From: JALYNX01 sp040902845 | GTDB taxonomy: Bacteria > Actinomycetota > Acidimicrobiia > Spongiisociales > ZC4RG35 | Length of the DNA stretch: 64,000 nt | Reading direction: 5' to 3' | Assembly: GCA_040902845.1 (NCBI GenBank) | Contig: JBBDWM010000042.1 | Coordinates: forward strand, 171,356-235,355 | Part shown: piece by piece, positions 42,219 through 51,052 of the stretch | How the letters are laid out: each line of letters begins with the position of its first letter | How positions within the stretch are numbered: the stretch's first letter is position 1 | Notes under the pieces: model-generated | Seen by the model: only the letters and a program-made list of their open reading frames with translations | Databases searched by the model: none | What the model was told of the DNA's origin: nothing | Program-made: the position numbers and the translations under genes

Positions 42219-43499
42219 ATGATGCGCGAAGGCACAAACCGCACGCTGATCCAACCGCTCCGAGACTTTCTTGCGACCGAGTCAGCAGGCGGCATTGCCG
42301 TCGTATTGGCAGCGGTCACGGCGATTGCCTGGGCCAACTCACCATGGCAGGCCAGTTACGACCAGCTGTGGAGCACGATGTTCGAGCTTCGCCTGGGGTC
42401 GTGGTACCTGACAATGGATCTGCAGCATTGGGTCAACGAGGCACTGATGACCATCTTCTTTCTCATTGTTGGCCTGGAGATCAAACGTGAGTTGGTCGAA
42501 GGCGAACTGAAAGAGGCCAGCCGCAGATCCCTTCCTGTCTTCGCTGCGTTCGGGGGCATGATCCTTCCAGCACTCCTGTTCGTTGCCCTCAACCCAAGAC
42601 CTCCCGAGATCCGCGGGTGGGGAATTCCCATGGCGACCGACATAGCCCTCGCTGTCGGCGTCATCACCATCGTCGGAAGCAGGATTCGCCCCTCCTTGAA
42701 ACTCTTCCTCCTCGCTCTGGCAATCGTCGACGACATCGGGGCCATCCTCGTAATAGGCCTCTTCTATACCGGTGGCCTGAAATGGGCAGGGCTGGTGATA
42801 GCTGCGGCCTTGATCGGCGTGACCATCATGATCCGGCGCCGGGTGAATGCACTCGCGGTCTATCTGGTGCTCGGAGCTGCGCTCTGGCTGACCTTCCTTA
42901 AATCAGGCATTCATCCCACCCTGGCTGGGGTGGCGATGGGCCTCTTGGCGCCAACCAAACCCCGCATTTCGCCAGAACTGATCGACCAAACCGAATTGGC
43001 AAACCTGGGCACGATCGAAGATGTGGTCACCACCAGACGTCTGGCGTTGTCGTCGGTTTCCGTCGTGGAATGGCTCGAACACGGAATACACACTTGGACC
43101 AGTTTTCTCATCGTGCCCCTATTTGCCCTGGCCAACGCAGGGATCCACCTCTCCGATGAAGCATTAGCCGGCGCGGCCTCGGCACCTGTTGCCTGGGGCA
43201 TAGTGGTCGGACTATTGGTCGGCAAGCCGCTCGGAATTCTGGTGGCGTCGGCTATCGCCGTTCGGTCCGGCGCCGCCACCCTTCCCGACGGTGTGACCTG
43301 GACGGCAATCGCGGGTGTTGGGCTCCTCGCCGGGATGGGATTCACCGTCTCCCTTTTCGTCGCCGAACTGGCATTGATGCCACCGCTGACCCAATACGCC
43401 AAGATCGGGATCCTCACAGCATCAGTCCTCGCCGGCGGATTCGGATACCTAATCCTGCGACGTAGACCTGTTGGCCCCTCCATGACGAATGGGCAATAG
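42219..43499 (+). CDS. nhaA: Na+/H+ antiporter NhaA
   Basis: A 426-residue antiporter with about 12 helices. The ion-binding Asp pair is in LALAIVDDIGAILVI, and ATDIALAVGVI and FFLIVGLEIKREL are family hallmarks. Slightly longer than E. coli NhaA. Its own regulation is not visible; no riboswitch was found in the 170 bases upstream. Confidence 0.95.
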   Translation: MMREGTNRTLIQPLRDFLATESAGGIAVVLAAVTAIAWANSPWQASYDQLWSTMFELRLGSWYLTMDLQHWVNEALMTIFFLIVGLEIKRELVEGELKEASRRSLPVFAAFGGMILPALLFVALNPRPPEIRGWGIPMATDIALAVGVITIVGSRIRPSLKLFLLALAIVDDIGAILVIGLFYTGGLKWAGLVIAAALIGVTIMIRRRVNALAVYLVLGAALWLTFLKSGIHPTLAGVAMGLLAPTKPRISPELIDQTELANLGTIEDVVTTRRLALSSVSVVEWLEHGIHTWTSFLIVPLFALANAGIHLSDEALAGAASAPVAWGIVVGLLVGKPLGILVASAIAVRSGAATLPDGVTWTAIAGVGLLAGMGFTVSLFVAELALMPPLTQYAKIGILTASVLAGGFGYLILRRRPVGPSMTNGQ

Positions 43500-43648
43500 G
43501 TCGCCACGGTCTGTTTCCGATGACCGAGGCTGGAGCCGATCCCCGACGATTGCGGATGAATGACGGTGCGCGAAACAGGTGATTCTCCCCATGCTTCTCA
43601 ACCGTCGATCCGGCACTCTGGCAGGAGCCGGAGACGAAAGGAGATGAC

Positions 43649-44065
43649 ATGTCTCAGGAGAACAAAGAGCTGGTCCGCAGGTGGTTTGAGGCTTTGACCC
43701 GTCACGATGCCGATTCAGTAGCCGAGATGGTGGCCAGCGACTTCGTCAACAACAGTTCGACGAACCAGGGTCGCGACGGGGTCCGCGCGGAGCTCGACTA
43801 CTGGTTCAGCGCATTCCCTGCTGCCTCTTTGTCGGTGGAAGATCTCATTGCGGACGGAGACCGGGTCGTGGCGAGGGTCACCGCCAGCGGAACCCATGGC
43901 GGCGATTTCATGGGTTCACCACCCACCGGAAAGCGGGTTTCGGTTCAGGAGGTCGACATCTTCCGCATTGAGAACGGCGAGATCGCCGAGGCGTGGGCGG
44001 CAGTCGATTTCTTCGGCATGCTCACCCAGCTTGGCCTGTTGCCTTCCGAAGAGCCCGTCGGTTGA
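43649..44065 (+). CDS. SnoaL-like (ester cyclase-type) protein
   Basis: A 138-residue NTF2-fold protein: ELVRRWFEALTRHDADSVAEM, FSAFPAASLSVEDLIADGDRVVARV and GKRVSVQEVDIFRIENGEIAEAW. SnoaL-like proteins include polyketide cyclases and many unassigned hydrolases. GAAAGGAG precedes the ATG. It converges with the truncated LuxR gene. Confidence 0.85.
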   Translation: MSQENKELVRRWFEALTRHDADSVAEMVASDFVNNSSTNQGRDGVRAELDYWFSAFPAASLSVEDLIADGDRVVARVTASGTHGGDFMGSPPTGKRVSVQEVDIFRIENGEIAEAWAAVDFFGMLTQLGLLPSEEPVG

Positions 44066-44078
44066 CCTCCCGCCTGGC

Positions 44079-45083
44079 CTAAGTAGAGGAGGAGGTGTCG
44101 GGGCCGAGGCGCAGCACATGTGCTGCGGCCTCGGTTCGGCTTCTCAGATTCAGCTTCATCAGAATGTTGCTCACGTGATTGCCGGCCGTCTTGGTGCTGA
44201 TGAACAGCCGTTGTGCGATCTCGGCGTTGGTCAGACCCTCGGAGAGAAGCTCCAGAACTTCGACTTCTCTCCTGGTCAGACGCCCGAAACCCTTGGGACC
44301 GACTCTTCCTCGTTCACCCAAAGATCGAAGCAGAGCATCCGCCCGGTCAGCCTGACGGACAGCCCCAACCTTCTCAAATACGGCTGAGGCGGCTCTGACC
44401 TCGTTGACGGCGAGCTCGGTCTGACCGGCAGCTTCGAGAGCCTCGCCCAGATCCAGGCGGGCGTGCCCTGCATCGAGACTCATCCTGAGACGATCGAACC
44501 GCTCAACCGCTGACAGGAGCGCCTCAGCGGCCTTGCCCCCATTTCCCTGAGCCAGGAGAACCCGACCAGCCGCCAAATCACTTTCAGCCAGGGTCCGATC
44601 GTCACCAACTCGTTTCGCCAGTGACTCGATTGAATGCGCCGAAGTCTCTGCACCGTCGAGGTCACCACGGGCGATCTGAACCGTGACCAACATCGCCAGG
44701 AATGGGACCGCACCCACCGATTCTGACCACATTCTCCGCAGCCAACGATGAAGCACTGAGGCCGCAGGGGCCAATTCGCCTCTCTCTACGTGGAGCGCGA
44801 CAACCGGGCGGATCGATTCGGGCCTGGTTTCAATCCCGGATAGGAGCCGTTCTGCCTCCTCGAACCGTCCCTGGGAGATTCTCAACTCCGCCAGGCGAGC
44901 TCGCGGGTCGACACACCTCGCCTCATGGCCCCCATTCTCCAGTCTTTCGATGGTCCAGATCAGCCACTGCTCAGCGGAGGCAAGCTCGCCGCGGGCAGCG
45001 AATGCCGCCCTATTGATTGCGAATTCAGGAAGCCGTGGCGTTGTGGCAATTGAGGATTCGGCGATCCGTGCTCGCGATCGGTA
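44079..45083 (-). pseudogene. LuxR-family regulator with TPR-like region, 5' truncated
   Basis: The C terminus carries a LuxR helix-turn-helix: LTRREVEVLELLSEGLTNAEIAQRLF and NHVSNILMKL. Before it are TPR-like helical repeats. The frame is clearly coding back to about 45083 (phrases such as LPEFAINRAAFAARGELASAE). It then runs into the 197-base tRNA-Arg-containing repeat without a start. A large LuxR ATP-binding (LAL-type) protein has probably lost its N-terminal part there. A TTG at 44885 could give a 268-residue product. Confidence 0.75.
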
Positions 45084-45280
45084 ACAGCGTCTGATATGGC
45101 CCGGCGTGCTCGGTGTCGGGGCTGGTCTTCGCCGGGGAGCCCTGCGATACTTGGGAATTCCCCCGCCCGTAGCTCAATTGGATGGAGCGGCTGACTACGG
45201 ATTATCCACCGCTGAGCGCTGTGCGGAACAGGGAAAACGCAGGTCAGCGATGAGCGTAAACCCCGGAATCAGACGCTGTA
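45084..45280. repeat. tRNA-Arg-containing repeat, copy 1
   Basis: A 197-base unit related to 57319-57512. It starts near AGCGTCTGATATGGCC, contains the 5' half of a tRNA-Arg(ACG) (about 45163-45202, GCCCGTAGCTCAATTGGAT then GACTACGGAT), and ends GAATCAGACGCTGTA. The second half of the tRNA is missing. The tRNA part carries differences (GGAGCGGC for AGAGCGTC) that would weaken its stems. Confidence 0.75.
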
Positions 45281-45583
45281 TGTTCAGCGGCCTTCGCTGT
45301 CGTCGCCTTCCCCATTTGCATCGTCTGTAAAGACCAGTCTCGGCGCCGTCTGCTGCCCGTGAGTCCCGGAGCCAGACCCTCATTCAGTGCGGCCGTTGAT
45401 CGGTGGACTCCCTTTGTGTCATGAACAACGGCGGGTATGGGCCGATCGGAGCGCCAGCCGTGTGAAATAGGCACCTCCTGACTTGCTCGGCGCGACGAAC
45501 GCGCTCGTGGCTCATGAGAGGAACCGTCACACCGCTTGCTTTCACGACGATCCCATGGGCCCGTTCCGCTCCTGAATGCCATG

Positions 45584-45626
45584 TCGCGACTGCATTGAAA
45601 CCGTTCCTGCGACTGATTTGAAAGTG
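45584..45626. repeat. Left inverted repeat pair of the fluoride island
   Basis: Two GTCGC...TTTCAA units spaced 23 bases apart. The reverse complement reads CACTTTCAAATCAGTCGCAG then GAACGGTTTCAA. The same paired arrangement, in the opposite orientation, occurs at 57599-57637. Confidence 0.55.
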
Positions 45627-45642
45627 GGTTGCGCCGTTGTCT

Positions 45643-45696
45643 CCACATGGACGCCGCGTACCAGCGGTTGCCCTTGCGAGCGAAATGGCCCTTCAT
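45643..45696 (-). pseudogene. Possible N-terminal scrap of a phage integrase
   Basis: ATG 45696 starts MKGHFARKGNRWYAASMW, which resembles the first strand of the arm-binding domain of actinobacterial tyrosine integrases (MKGH-x-RK-x-W-Y). The similarity stops after 18 residues, right where the GTCGC...TTTCAA repeat begins. Confidence 0.35.
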
Positions 45697-45818
45697 GATC
45701 CTCGTCCTTTCCGGAGATCGACCTTCGGAAGCCGGTAGATGGACTGGTGGAAATCATCGACAGTGACAGCCTTCAGCGCCTTTCAGCGGGGGACGCTGGT
45801 ATGTTTGCTGGTCCGACG

Positions 45819-45875
45819 GCGCGATGAGGCCCGCTCCTTGAATCGCCTGACTTTCAGGCTGATGGCCTCTACCAG
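45819..45875 (+). ncRNA. Fluoride riboswitch (crcB motif), copy 1
   Basis: The conserved aptamer elements occur in order: GCGATGAGGCCCGC, a variable P3 region ending CCTGACTTTCAGG, and GCTGATGGCCTCTACC. GATGAGGCCCGC and CTGATGGCCTCTAC match the well-studied Thermotoga aptamer from memory. It lies 59 bases before the antiporter gene and should activate it when fluoride is bound. Confidence 0.93.
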
Positions 45876-45926
45876 AGTGACCTGCTGGTAGAGGTGGCCT
45901 CCTCCTTCTGCTAGCACAGAAGGAGG
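45866..45926 (+). promoter_or_regulatory. Riboswitch expression platform
   Basis: Two hairpins follow the aptamer. CCTCTACCAG (45866-45875) pairs with CTGGTAGAGG (45885-45894) and would compete with the 3' strand of the aptamer. CCTCCTTCTG (45901-45910) pairs with CAGAAGGAGG (45917-45926), which hides the AGGAGG ribosome binding site of the TTG-started antiporter. This suggests translational control. Confidence 0.75.
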
Positions 45927-45933
45927 TGAGAGG

Positions 45934-47205
45934 TTGAACATCTACCTGGTCGCCGCCGCCTGGATGGGGCTGGCCTTGCTGGCCTCTCTCATCAGCATCC
46001 GCGTGGGGATCTCGGTCGCGCTGGTCGAGATCCTGGTGGGGGCGGTGGCTGGGAACATTCCGGCGGTCGCCCAGCATGTTCAACAGACGGAGTTCACCAC
46101 GTTCCTGGCGAGCATGGGTTCGATCATGTTGACCTTCCTCGCCGGCGCCGAAATCGACCCAGTCTCATTGAAGCGTCATTGGAAGGCGAGCCTGTCGATC
46201 GGTGTGGTCTCTTTCCTGCTGCCGTTTCTGGGGGCGCTCGGGTTCTGCTATTTCGCTCTGGGATGGACCCTCGAGGCGGCAGAGATCGGCGGGGTGGCGC
46301 TGAGCACCACTTCGGTGGCGGTGGTGTACGCGGTGATGGTCGAGACCGGCCTCAACCGGAAGGATCTAGGCAAGCTGATCCTGGCAGCATGTTTCGTCAC
46401 CGACCTGGGCACCGTGTTGGCGCTCGGTGGGCTATTCACCAGTTTCAACGCTCTGCTTCTGGTGTTTGCGGCTATTGCAGCGGCGGTGCTGGCGGTGTTA
46501 CCGGCGACGACTCGGCTCGTCATCCGAACCATGGGCCACCGGGTGAGCGAACCGGAGATCAAGTTTCTCCTGTTCGTCCTGCTGGGTCTTGGGGCGTTGG
46601 CATCCTCCGTGGAGAGCGAAGCGGTTCTCCCTGCATATTTGGCTGGTCTGATCATTGCCGGGACTTTCCTCCAGGATCGGGTGCTGATCGACCGGATCCG
46701 CTCGATCGCATTCGCCCTGCTCACACCCTTCTTTTTCCTGCGGGCCGGTCTTCTCATCTCTGGTCCGGCGCTTGTCTCTGGTGCCGGGGTGATCGGACTT
46801 CTGTTGACGGTGAAGCTGGTGAGTAAGGGGGTCGGTGTGTGGCCGACCGCTGCCGTCTTTCGAATCCCGAAACGGGAGAGGGCGTATCTGACGCTGCTCA
46901 TGGCCACCGGTCTCACCTTCGGCTCGATATCGGCTCTCTACGGGCTGACCAACGGTCTGATCGACCAACACCAGTACACGGTTCTGGTGACAGTGGTGAT
47001 TCTCTCGGCTTTCGTGCCCACGCTGGTCGCCCAACAGCTGTTCCAGCCGACCGTGGTCGACCAGGAGAAAGAAGAGGCGCTGGGGGCAGAGGACGTGGCG
47101 CCGATGCGTCGGCGACTGCGCAGATTGGGTGGGAACGCACGCGCCAGGTTGGTCCGGGGCGGCGAGCGTTCCGATCAGGCGCGGGCTCCGTCGCGAGAGG
47201 TTTGA
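45934..47205 (+). CDS. Cation/proton antiporter (CPA2, KefB-like membrane part)
   Basis: A 423-residue membrane protein with about 12 helices and no C-terminal TrkA-N domain. The segments EILVGAVAGNIPAV, TFLAGAEIDP and LTPFFFLRAGLLISG are typical of CPA2 transporters. TTG start eight bases after AGGAGG. As the first gene behind a fluoride riboswitch it probably helps with ion or pH balance during fluoride export. Confidence 0.9.
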   Translation: MNIYLVAAAWMGLALLASLISIRVGISVALVEILVGAVAGNIPAVAQHVQQTEFTTFLASMGSIMLTFLAGAEIDPVSLKRHWKASLSIGVVSFLLPFLGALGFCYFALGWTLEAAEIGGVALSTTSVAVVYAVMVETGLNRKDLGKLILAACFVTDLGTVLALGGLFTSFNALLLVFAAIAAAVLAVLPATTRLVIRTMGHRVSEPEIKFLLFVLLGLGALASSVESEAVLPAYLAGLIIAGTFLQDRVLIDRIRSIAFALLTPFFFLRAGLLISGPALVSGAGVIGLLLTVKLVSKGVGVWPTAAVFRIPKRERAYLTLLMATGLTFGSISALYGLTNGLIDQHQYTVLVTVVILSAFVPTLVAQQLFQPTVVDQEKEEALGAEDVAPMRRRLRRLGGNARARLVRGGERSDQARAPSREV

Positions 47206-47217
47206 CCAGGTAGCTGA

Positions 47218-47562
47218 ATGGAGAACGTCGACGACGGAAAACTGCTCCGGATTTTCGTCGGAGCCGACGACCGGTTCGAGGGACGCCCCCTTTATGAGGC
47301 GATCGTGCTGTTGTTGCGTCGCGAGCATCTGGCCGGGGCGACTGTGGTGCGGGGGATCGAAGGCTTTGGAGCTTCGAGCCGGATCCACGTCGCGAAGATA
47401 TTGCGACTGTCCGAGGACTTGCCGATCGTCATCGAGTGTGTCGACCGAGCTGCCAACATCGAGCGGGTCCTTCCCCTGCTCGACGGGATGATCGGCGAAG
47501 GGTTGATCACCGTGGAGAAGCTGGCAGTACGTATTTACCGGGGCCGCCCGGCGGCCAGATGA
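47218..47562 (+). CDS. DUF190 protein, copy 1
   Basis: A 114-residue PII-like protein: LLRIFVGADDRFEGRPLYEAIV, GATVVRGIEGFGASS and DLPIVIECVDR are the DUF190 hallmarks. Members are often next to crcB. It is 12 bases after the antiporter and overlaps the GTPase start (ATGA). A regulatory role for CrcB or the antiporter is inferred. Confidence 0.92.
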   Translation: MENVDDGKLLRIFVGADDRFEGRPLYEAIVLLLRREHLAGATVVRGIEGFGASSRIHVAKILRLSEDLPIVIECVDRAANIERVLPLLDGMIGEGLITVEKLAVRIYRGRPAAR

Positions 47563-49310
47563 CTGACGGCTCCACGGTTAGAGGACGGGAGCAGCTGAGT
47601 GGCGCCCTTGAAGACATCGCCAAGGTGGCGGTTGAACGGGACCTACCCAGCATCGCTGAGGTGGCCCGGGTGTTGGCCGAACGGCTGGTCGAGCAGCGGT
47701 TAACGGTGGTGGTGTTGGGCGAGTTCAAACGGGGCAAGTCCACCGTCATCAATGCCTTACTCGGAGAGGAGCTCCTTCCCGCAGGCGTGTTGCCGGTGAC
47801 CGCGGTCGTCACGGTGGTCACTTTCGGTGATCGGCGACGATCTGAAATCGTGTTTCTTGACGGGCGGATCGAAGAGGTTCTCCCAACGGAGTTGGCCCGG
47901 TACGTGAACGAGCGGGAAAACCCTGCCAACCGTCTCGGTGTCGACCGGGCCGTGGTCAATCACCCGTCGGCGCTTCTGGCAGAAGGCGTCTATTTGGTCG
48001 ATACCCCTGGGGTTGGGAGCGTCCACAGCCACAACACCGATATCGCACGGCGGTTCCTGCCCGAGGCCGACGCTGCCATCTTCGTGACGGCGGCCGATCC
48101 GCCTATTTCCGCCGCCGAGCGCCGTTTTCTGCACGAAGTCAAAGCCGAAGCTGCCCGGATGTGCATCGTCTTGAACAAGATCGACTATCTGAACCGGGCG
48201 GAGCTGGCTGAGACCGTTTCGTTCACTCGGAGCGTGGTGGCCGAGGCACTGGGTCGAGACGTTGAGGTGTATCCGGTGAGCGCCCGCCTCGCCCTGAATG
48301 CGAGAGCGGACGGTGATGAGGAAGGCTGGGCGAGTTCGGGTTTCGCCCGTTTCGAACACGACCTGGCTCGATTCCTCACCGAGGAGAAAGGAAACGCCGT
48401 TGTCGCCTCGGTGGCGGGCAAGGCTCTGCAACTGGTGGGCAACCTGGCCGATTCCCTGGCGGTTGAGGAACAGACCCGGTTCCTGCCGGCTGAAACGCTG
48501 GCTACCCGCCGCAGCGAGATGGAGCAGGTGTTCTCGGATGCGGCCCGCGCCCGCCAGGACATTGCCACCGCTCTCCTCGACCGGGAGACTGGGGCAGTGC
48601 TGGCGATGGTGGAGAAGGACCTGGCCGACTTCTACCGGACCGAGTCCGCCCGCCTTGTCGAGCGGGGCATCCAGGCCTTTGTTTCGGATCCGGGACGGAC
48701 CGCTCAGGCGATGGCGAAGGCCCAGCATCTGGTCGAGGATGGATTACAGGAGGGGGTTGGCTCTTGGCGGTTGGAGGAGGAGCGGCGGGTGGCGGCCGCG
48801 TTCGAATCTGTTGCTCATCGCTTCGTCGGCGAAGCCAACCGCTTGATCGGGGAGACGGTGAGACTGTGCTCCGACTTGCTCGATCTCCACTTGGAGTCGC
48901 TCGACACACCGACGGCCATCTGGTTGGACTCCGAGTTCTCCTTCCGGTCCTTCGAGTTGCCTACCTCCCTCGATGTGATGCTGGCGGGGATCAGGTCCCA
49001 CTTGCCGGCACCGCTGGCACGGAGGATCCTGACCCGGCGGTTGGCTGAGGACGTTCCCCGCCTGGTGGACATGCATTGTGGCCGGCTCCGTTGGGACTAT
49101 CAGCAACGACTCGACCACAGTCGACTAGCACTGCTGTCCAGCCTCGACCAGGGGCTCGACGCCATCATGGAAAGCCTCCGGGCGGGAGTGCAGCGGGCCC
49201 AGGACCTTCAAGCAGTCAGCGAGGCCGAAGCGTCGGCACGCTTGGTCGAGACCGCGTCGCAGGGAATGGTCCTCCAACGCATTCGCAGCCTGCTCGACCG
49301 ATTGACCTGA
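47559..49310 (+). CDS. Dynamin-family GTPase
   Basis: A 583-residue protein with an N-terminal GTPase domain. The P-loop GEFKRGKSTVINALLG is at about 54-69, G2 PVTAVVT, G3 DTPGVGS and G4 NKID. Long helices with coiled-coil tendency (about 290-580) follow, as in bacterial dynamin-like proteins that remodel or repair membranes. ATG 47559 overlaps the DUF190 stop. Its place in a fluoride-responsive operon is unusual. Confidence 0.9.
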   Translation: MTDGSTVRGREQLSGALEDIAKVAVERDLPSIAEVARVLAERLVEQRLTVVVLGEFKRGKSTVINALLGEELLPAGVLPVTAVVTVVTFGDRRRSEIVFLDGRIEEVLPTELARYVNERENPANRLGVDRAVVNHPSALLAEGVYLVDTPGVGSVHSHNTDIARRFLPEADAAIFVTAADPPISAAERRFLHEVKAEAARMCIVLNKIDYLNRAELAETVSFTRSVVAEALGRDVEVYPVSARLALNARADGDEEGWASSGFARFEHDLARFLTEEKGNAVVASVAGKALQLVGNLADSLAVEEQTRFLPAETLATRRSEMEQVFSDAARARQDIATALLDRETGAVLAMVEKDLADFYRTESARLVERGIQAFVSDPGRTAQAMAKAQHLVEDGLQEGVGSWRLEEERRVAAAFESVAHRFVGEANRLIGETVRLCSDLLDLHLESLDTPTAIWLDSEFSFRSFELPTSLDVMLAGIRSHLPAPLARRILTRRLAEDVPRLVDMHCGRLRWDYQQRLDHSRLALLSSLDQGLDAIMESLRAGVQRAQDLQAVSEAEASARLVETASQGMVLQRIRSLLDRLT

Positions 49311-49391
49311 TTGGCCGAGCCTTCGGGACCACCGGCCCGGGGCGCCGGGCGAGTGTCCACATTGAGGTCGCCGGTTCCTCTTCGAGCAGGG

Positions 49392-51017
49392 TCACTGATC
49401 CGGGTTCGCCCTTGGTCTGCGGATTGCCATCCAGGCCGCTCCGAGCCCAGCCAGCAACGCTCCCCATCCAAACGCCCATCCAGCTCCGACCGTCGTGTAG
49501 AGGATTCCGACCATGCTGCTGGCCACCAAATCCCCGGCACTGTCGATCACGCCGAGGACTCCATAGGCTCGTCCTCTCCGCTCGTCGGGGACCAGTTCGG
49601 AGACCAGCGCCCCCGAGCCGGCTTCGACCAGGCCGAGGGAGCTGCCGGCGAGCACGAACAGCAGTCCGATCGTCACCACGGAAGGAGCCAACAGAAAGGC
49701 GAAACCGGCCGATGCGGCGGCGAACAGGCCGTAGCCGAGGGCGACCACTGGCGATCGTCCTATCCGGTCCGCCAGCGCCCCGGCCGGATAGGACGACAGC
49801 GCGGCGGCGGCGTTGTGGAGGGTGTAGAGCAGTACTGCGGTTCCCGCCGCCGCGGTGAGGGGGCGGTCTGTCCCCAAGAGATCGGTTGCCCTCAATATCA
49901 GAAGGGTGGGGGCGAAGTTCCCCGCCGCGTAGAAGGCCAGGGCCATTGCCACATCCCTCAGCTCTGGGGGGAGGTGAAGCATCCTCCGCCAGGACCCAAC
50001 CGTCCGTGGTCGACGTCCCCGGGTATCTTTGACCAGACGCCAGATGGCGAGCCCGGCCAGCACCTGGGGGACGGCAGCGGCCAGGAACACCAGCCGGAAC
50101 GACCCCGACAGGGAGAGGATGAGCGCACCGATCAGCGGACCGATCACCGCCCCGATCGAATCCATTGCTCGTTCCAGCCCAAACGCCCGCCCCAGCTGCT
50201 GGGGGGGCACTGAGCCTGCGAGGAGCGCATCCCGGGGTGGGGTGCGAAACCCGCGGGCGCTCCATGCCACGGCCCGTCCCGCCGCCGCCCACCCCCAAGG
50301 TGGAGCCAGGGCGATCGTGGCCAACCCGACTCCGACCGCCAAATATCCGCCACTGGCAATCTTCTTACGATCCTCGGTCCGGTCGGCGATCTCACCTCCC
50401 ACCAGCTTGGATAGCGACAAGGCGGCGTCGGCGATCCCCTCTGTGATCCCTAAGGCGGCGGCTGGGGCTCCGATGGCCCGGAAGAACCCGGGAAGCACTG
50501 CTGTGGCCGCCTCGTGACCAGAGTCCGACAACAGGCTGGCCAGCCCGATCCCCAAAACGTTGCGGTTCCGAGTCACCGGCTCGGACGGGGGACTCGTTGC
50601 TGTCTCCCGCTTCTCGTCGGGCTCTCCTCCCAATTGGATTTCACCTGACGTGAGCCCGATCGCTTCCAGAGCTGCTTGTCGGGGAAGAGTCGTCCCCTCC
50701 ACGGCTACCCGGCCGACCACCGCCCACGCCTCGTCCCCGCCGATCTTTGCGAGTGCTCGGACCGCCGCTTGAGCAAGATGATGATCGGTGTCCTCAGCGA
50801 TGATCCGGGTCAAGGCGGGTATCGCCGCTCTGCTGCCCCTCGCTCCGAGGACTCGGGCCGCCATCACCCGCCGATCCGCCAGCCGATGATCGAGTGCTCT
50901 TATCAACCGTTGATCGAATGTCTCGTCGTCGGTCAGGGCCGGATCGGATCCGCATTGTGGGCAGCGGTTGGTCGGATCGGCCAGCCGAGCGAAACAGTTG
51001 GGACAGAACCACTGCAC
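49392..51017 (-). CDS. Zinc ribbon-HEAT-MFS fusion transporter
   Basis: A 541-residue fusion. Residues 1-25 are a zinc ribbon (C5-x2-C8 and C19-x2-C22). About 35-115 are HEAT-like repeats (RVMAARVLGARGSRAAIPALTRI). About 150-535 form an MFS permease with a loop GGEIADRTEDRKK and, in the second half, GALADRIGRSP. It is the last gene of the leftward riboswitch-led operon. It resembles MFS drug or ion exporters, but the soluble front end is unusual. Confidence 0.88.
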   Translation of the reverse strand: MQWFCPNCFARLADPTNRCPQCGSDPALTDDETFDQRLIRALDHRLADRRVMAARVLGARGSRAAIPALTRIIAEDTDHHLAQAAVRALAKIGGDEAWAVVGRVAVEGTTLPRQAALEAIGLTSGEIQLGGEPDEKRETATSPPSEPVTRNRNVLGIGLASLLSDSGHEAATAVLPGFFRAIGAPAAALGITEGIADAALSLSKLVGGEIADRTEDRKKIASGGYLAVGVGLATIALAPPWGWAAAGRAVAWSARGFRTPPRDALLAGSVPPQQLGRAFGLERAMDSIGAVIGPLIGALILSLSGSFRLVFLAAAVPQVLAGLAIWRLVKDTRGRRPRTVGSWRRMLHLPPELRDVAMALAFYAAGNFAPTLLILRATDLLGTDRPLTAAAGTAVLLYTLHNAAAALSSYPAGALADRIGRSPVVALGYGLFAAASAGFAFLLAPSVVTIGLLFVLAGSSLGLVEAGSGALVSELVPDERRGRAYGVLGVIDSAGDLVASSMVGILYTTVGAGWAFGWGALLAGLGAAWMAIRRPRANPDQ

Positions 51018-51052
51018 CTAACGGCCCCCCGATCGGCGGATGATCGGTCGCA

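Noticed and set aside
45165..45280. Group I intron in tRNA-Arg splitting the anticodon loop
   Set aside because: The tRNA 3' half does not reappear downstream and the insert is too short (about 75 bases) for a group I intron.
49216..50298. 360-codon open frame overlapping the MFS fusion gene
   Set aside because: Shadow frame rich in Arg/Gly/Pro inside an established gene.
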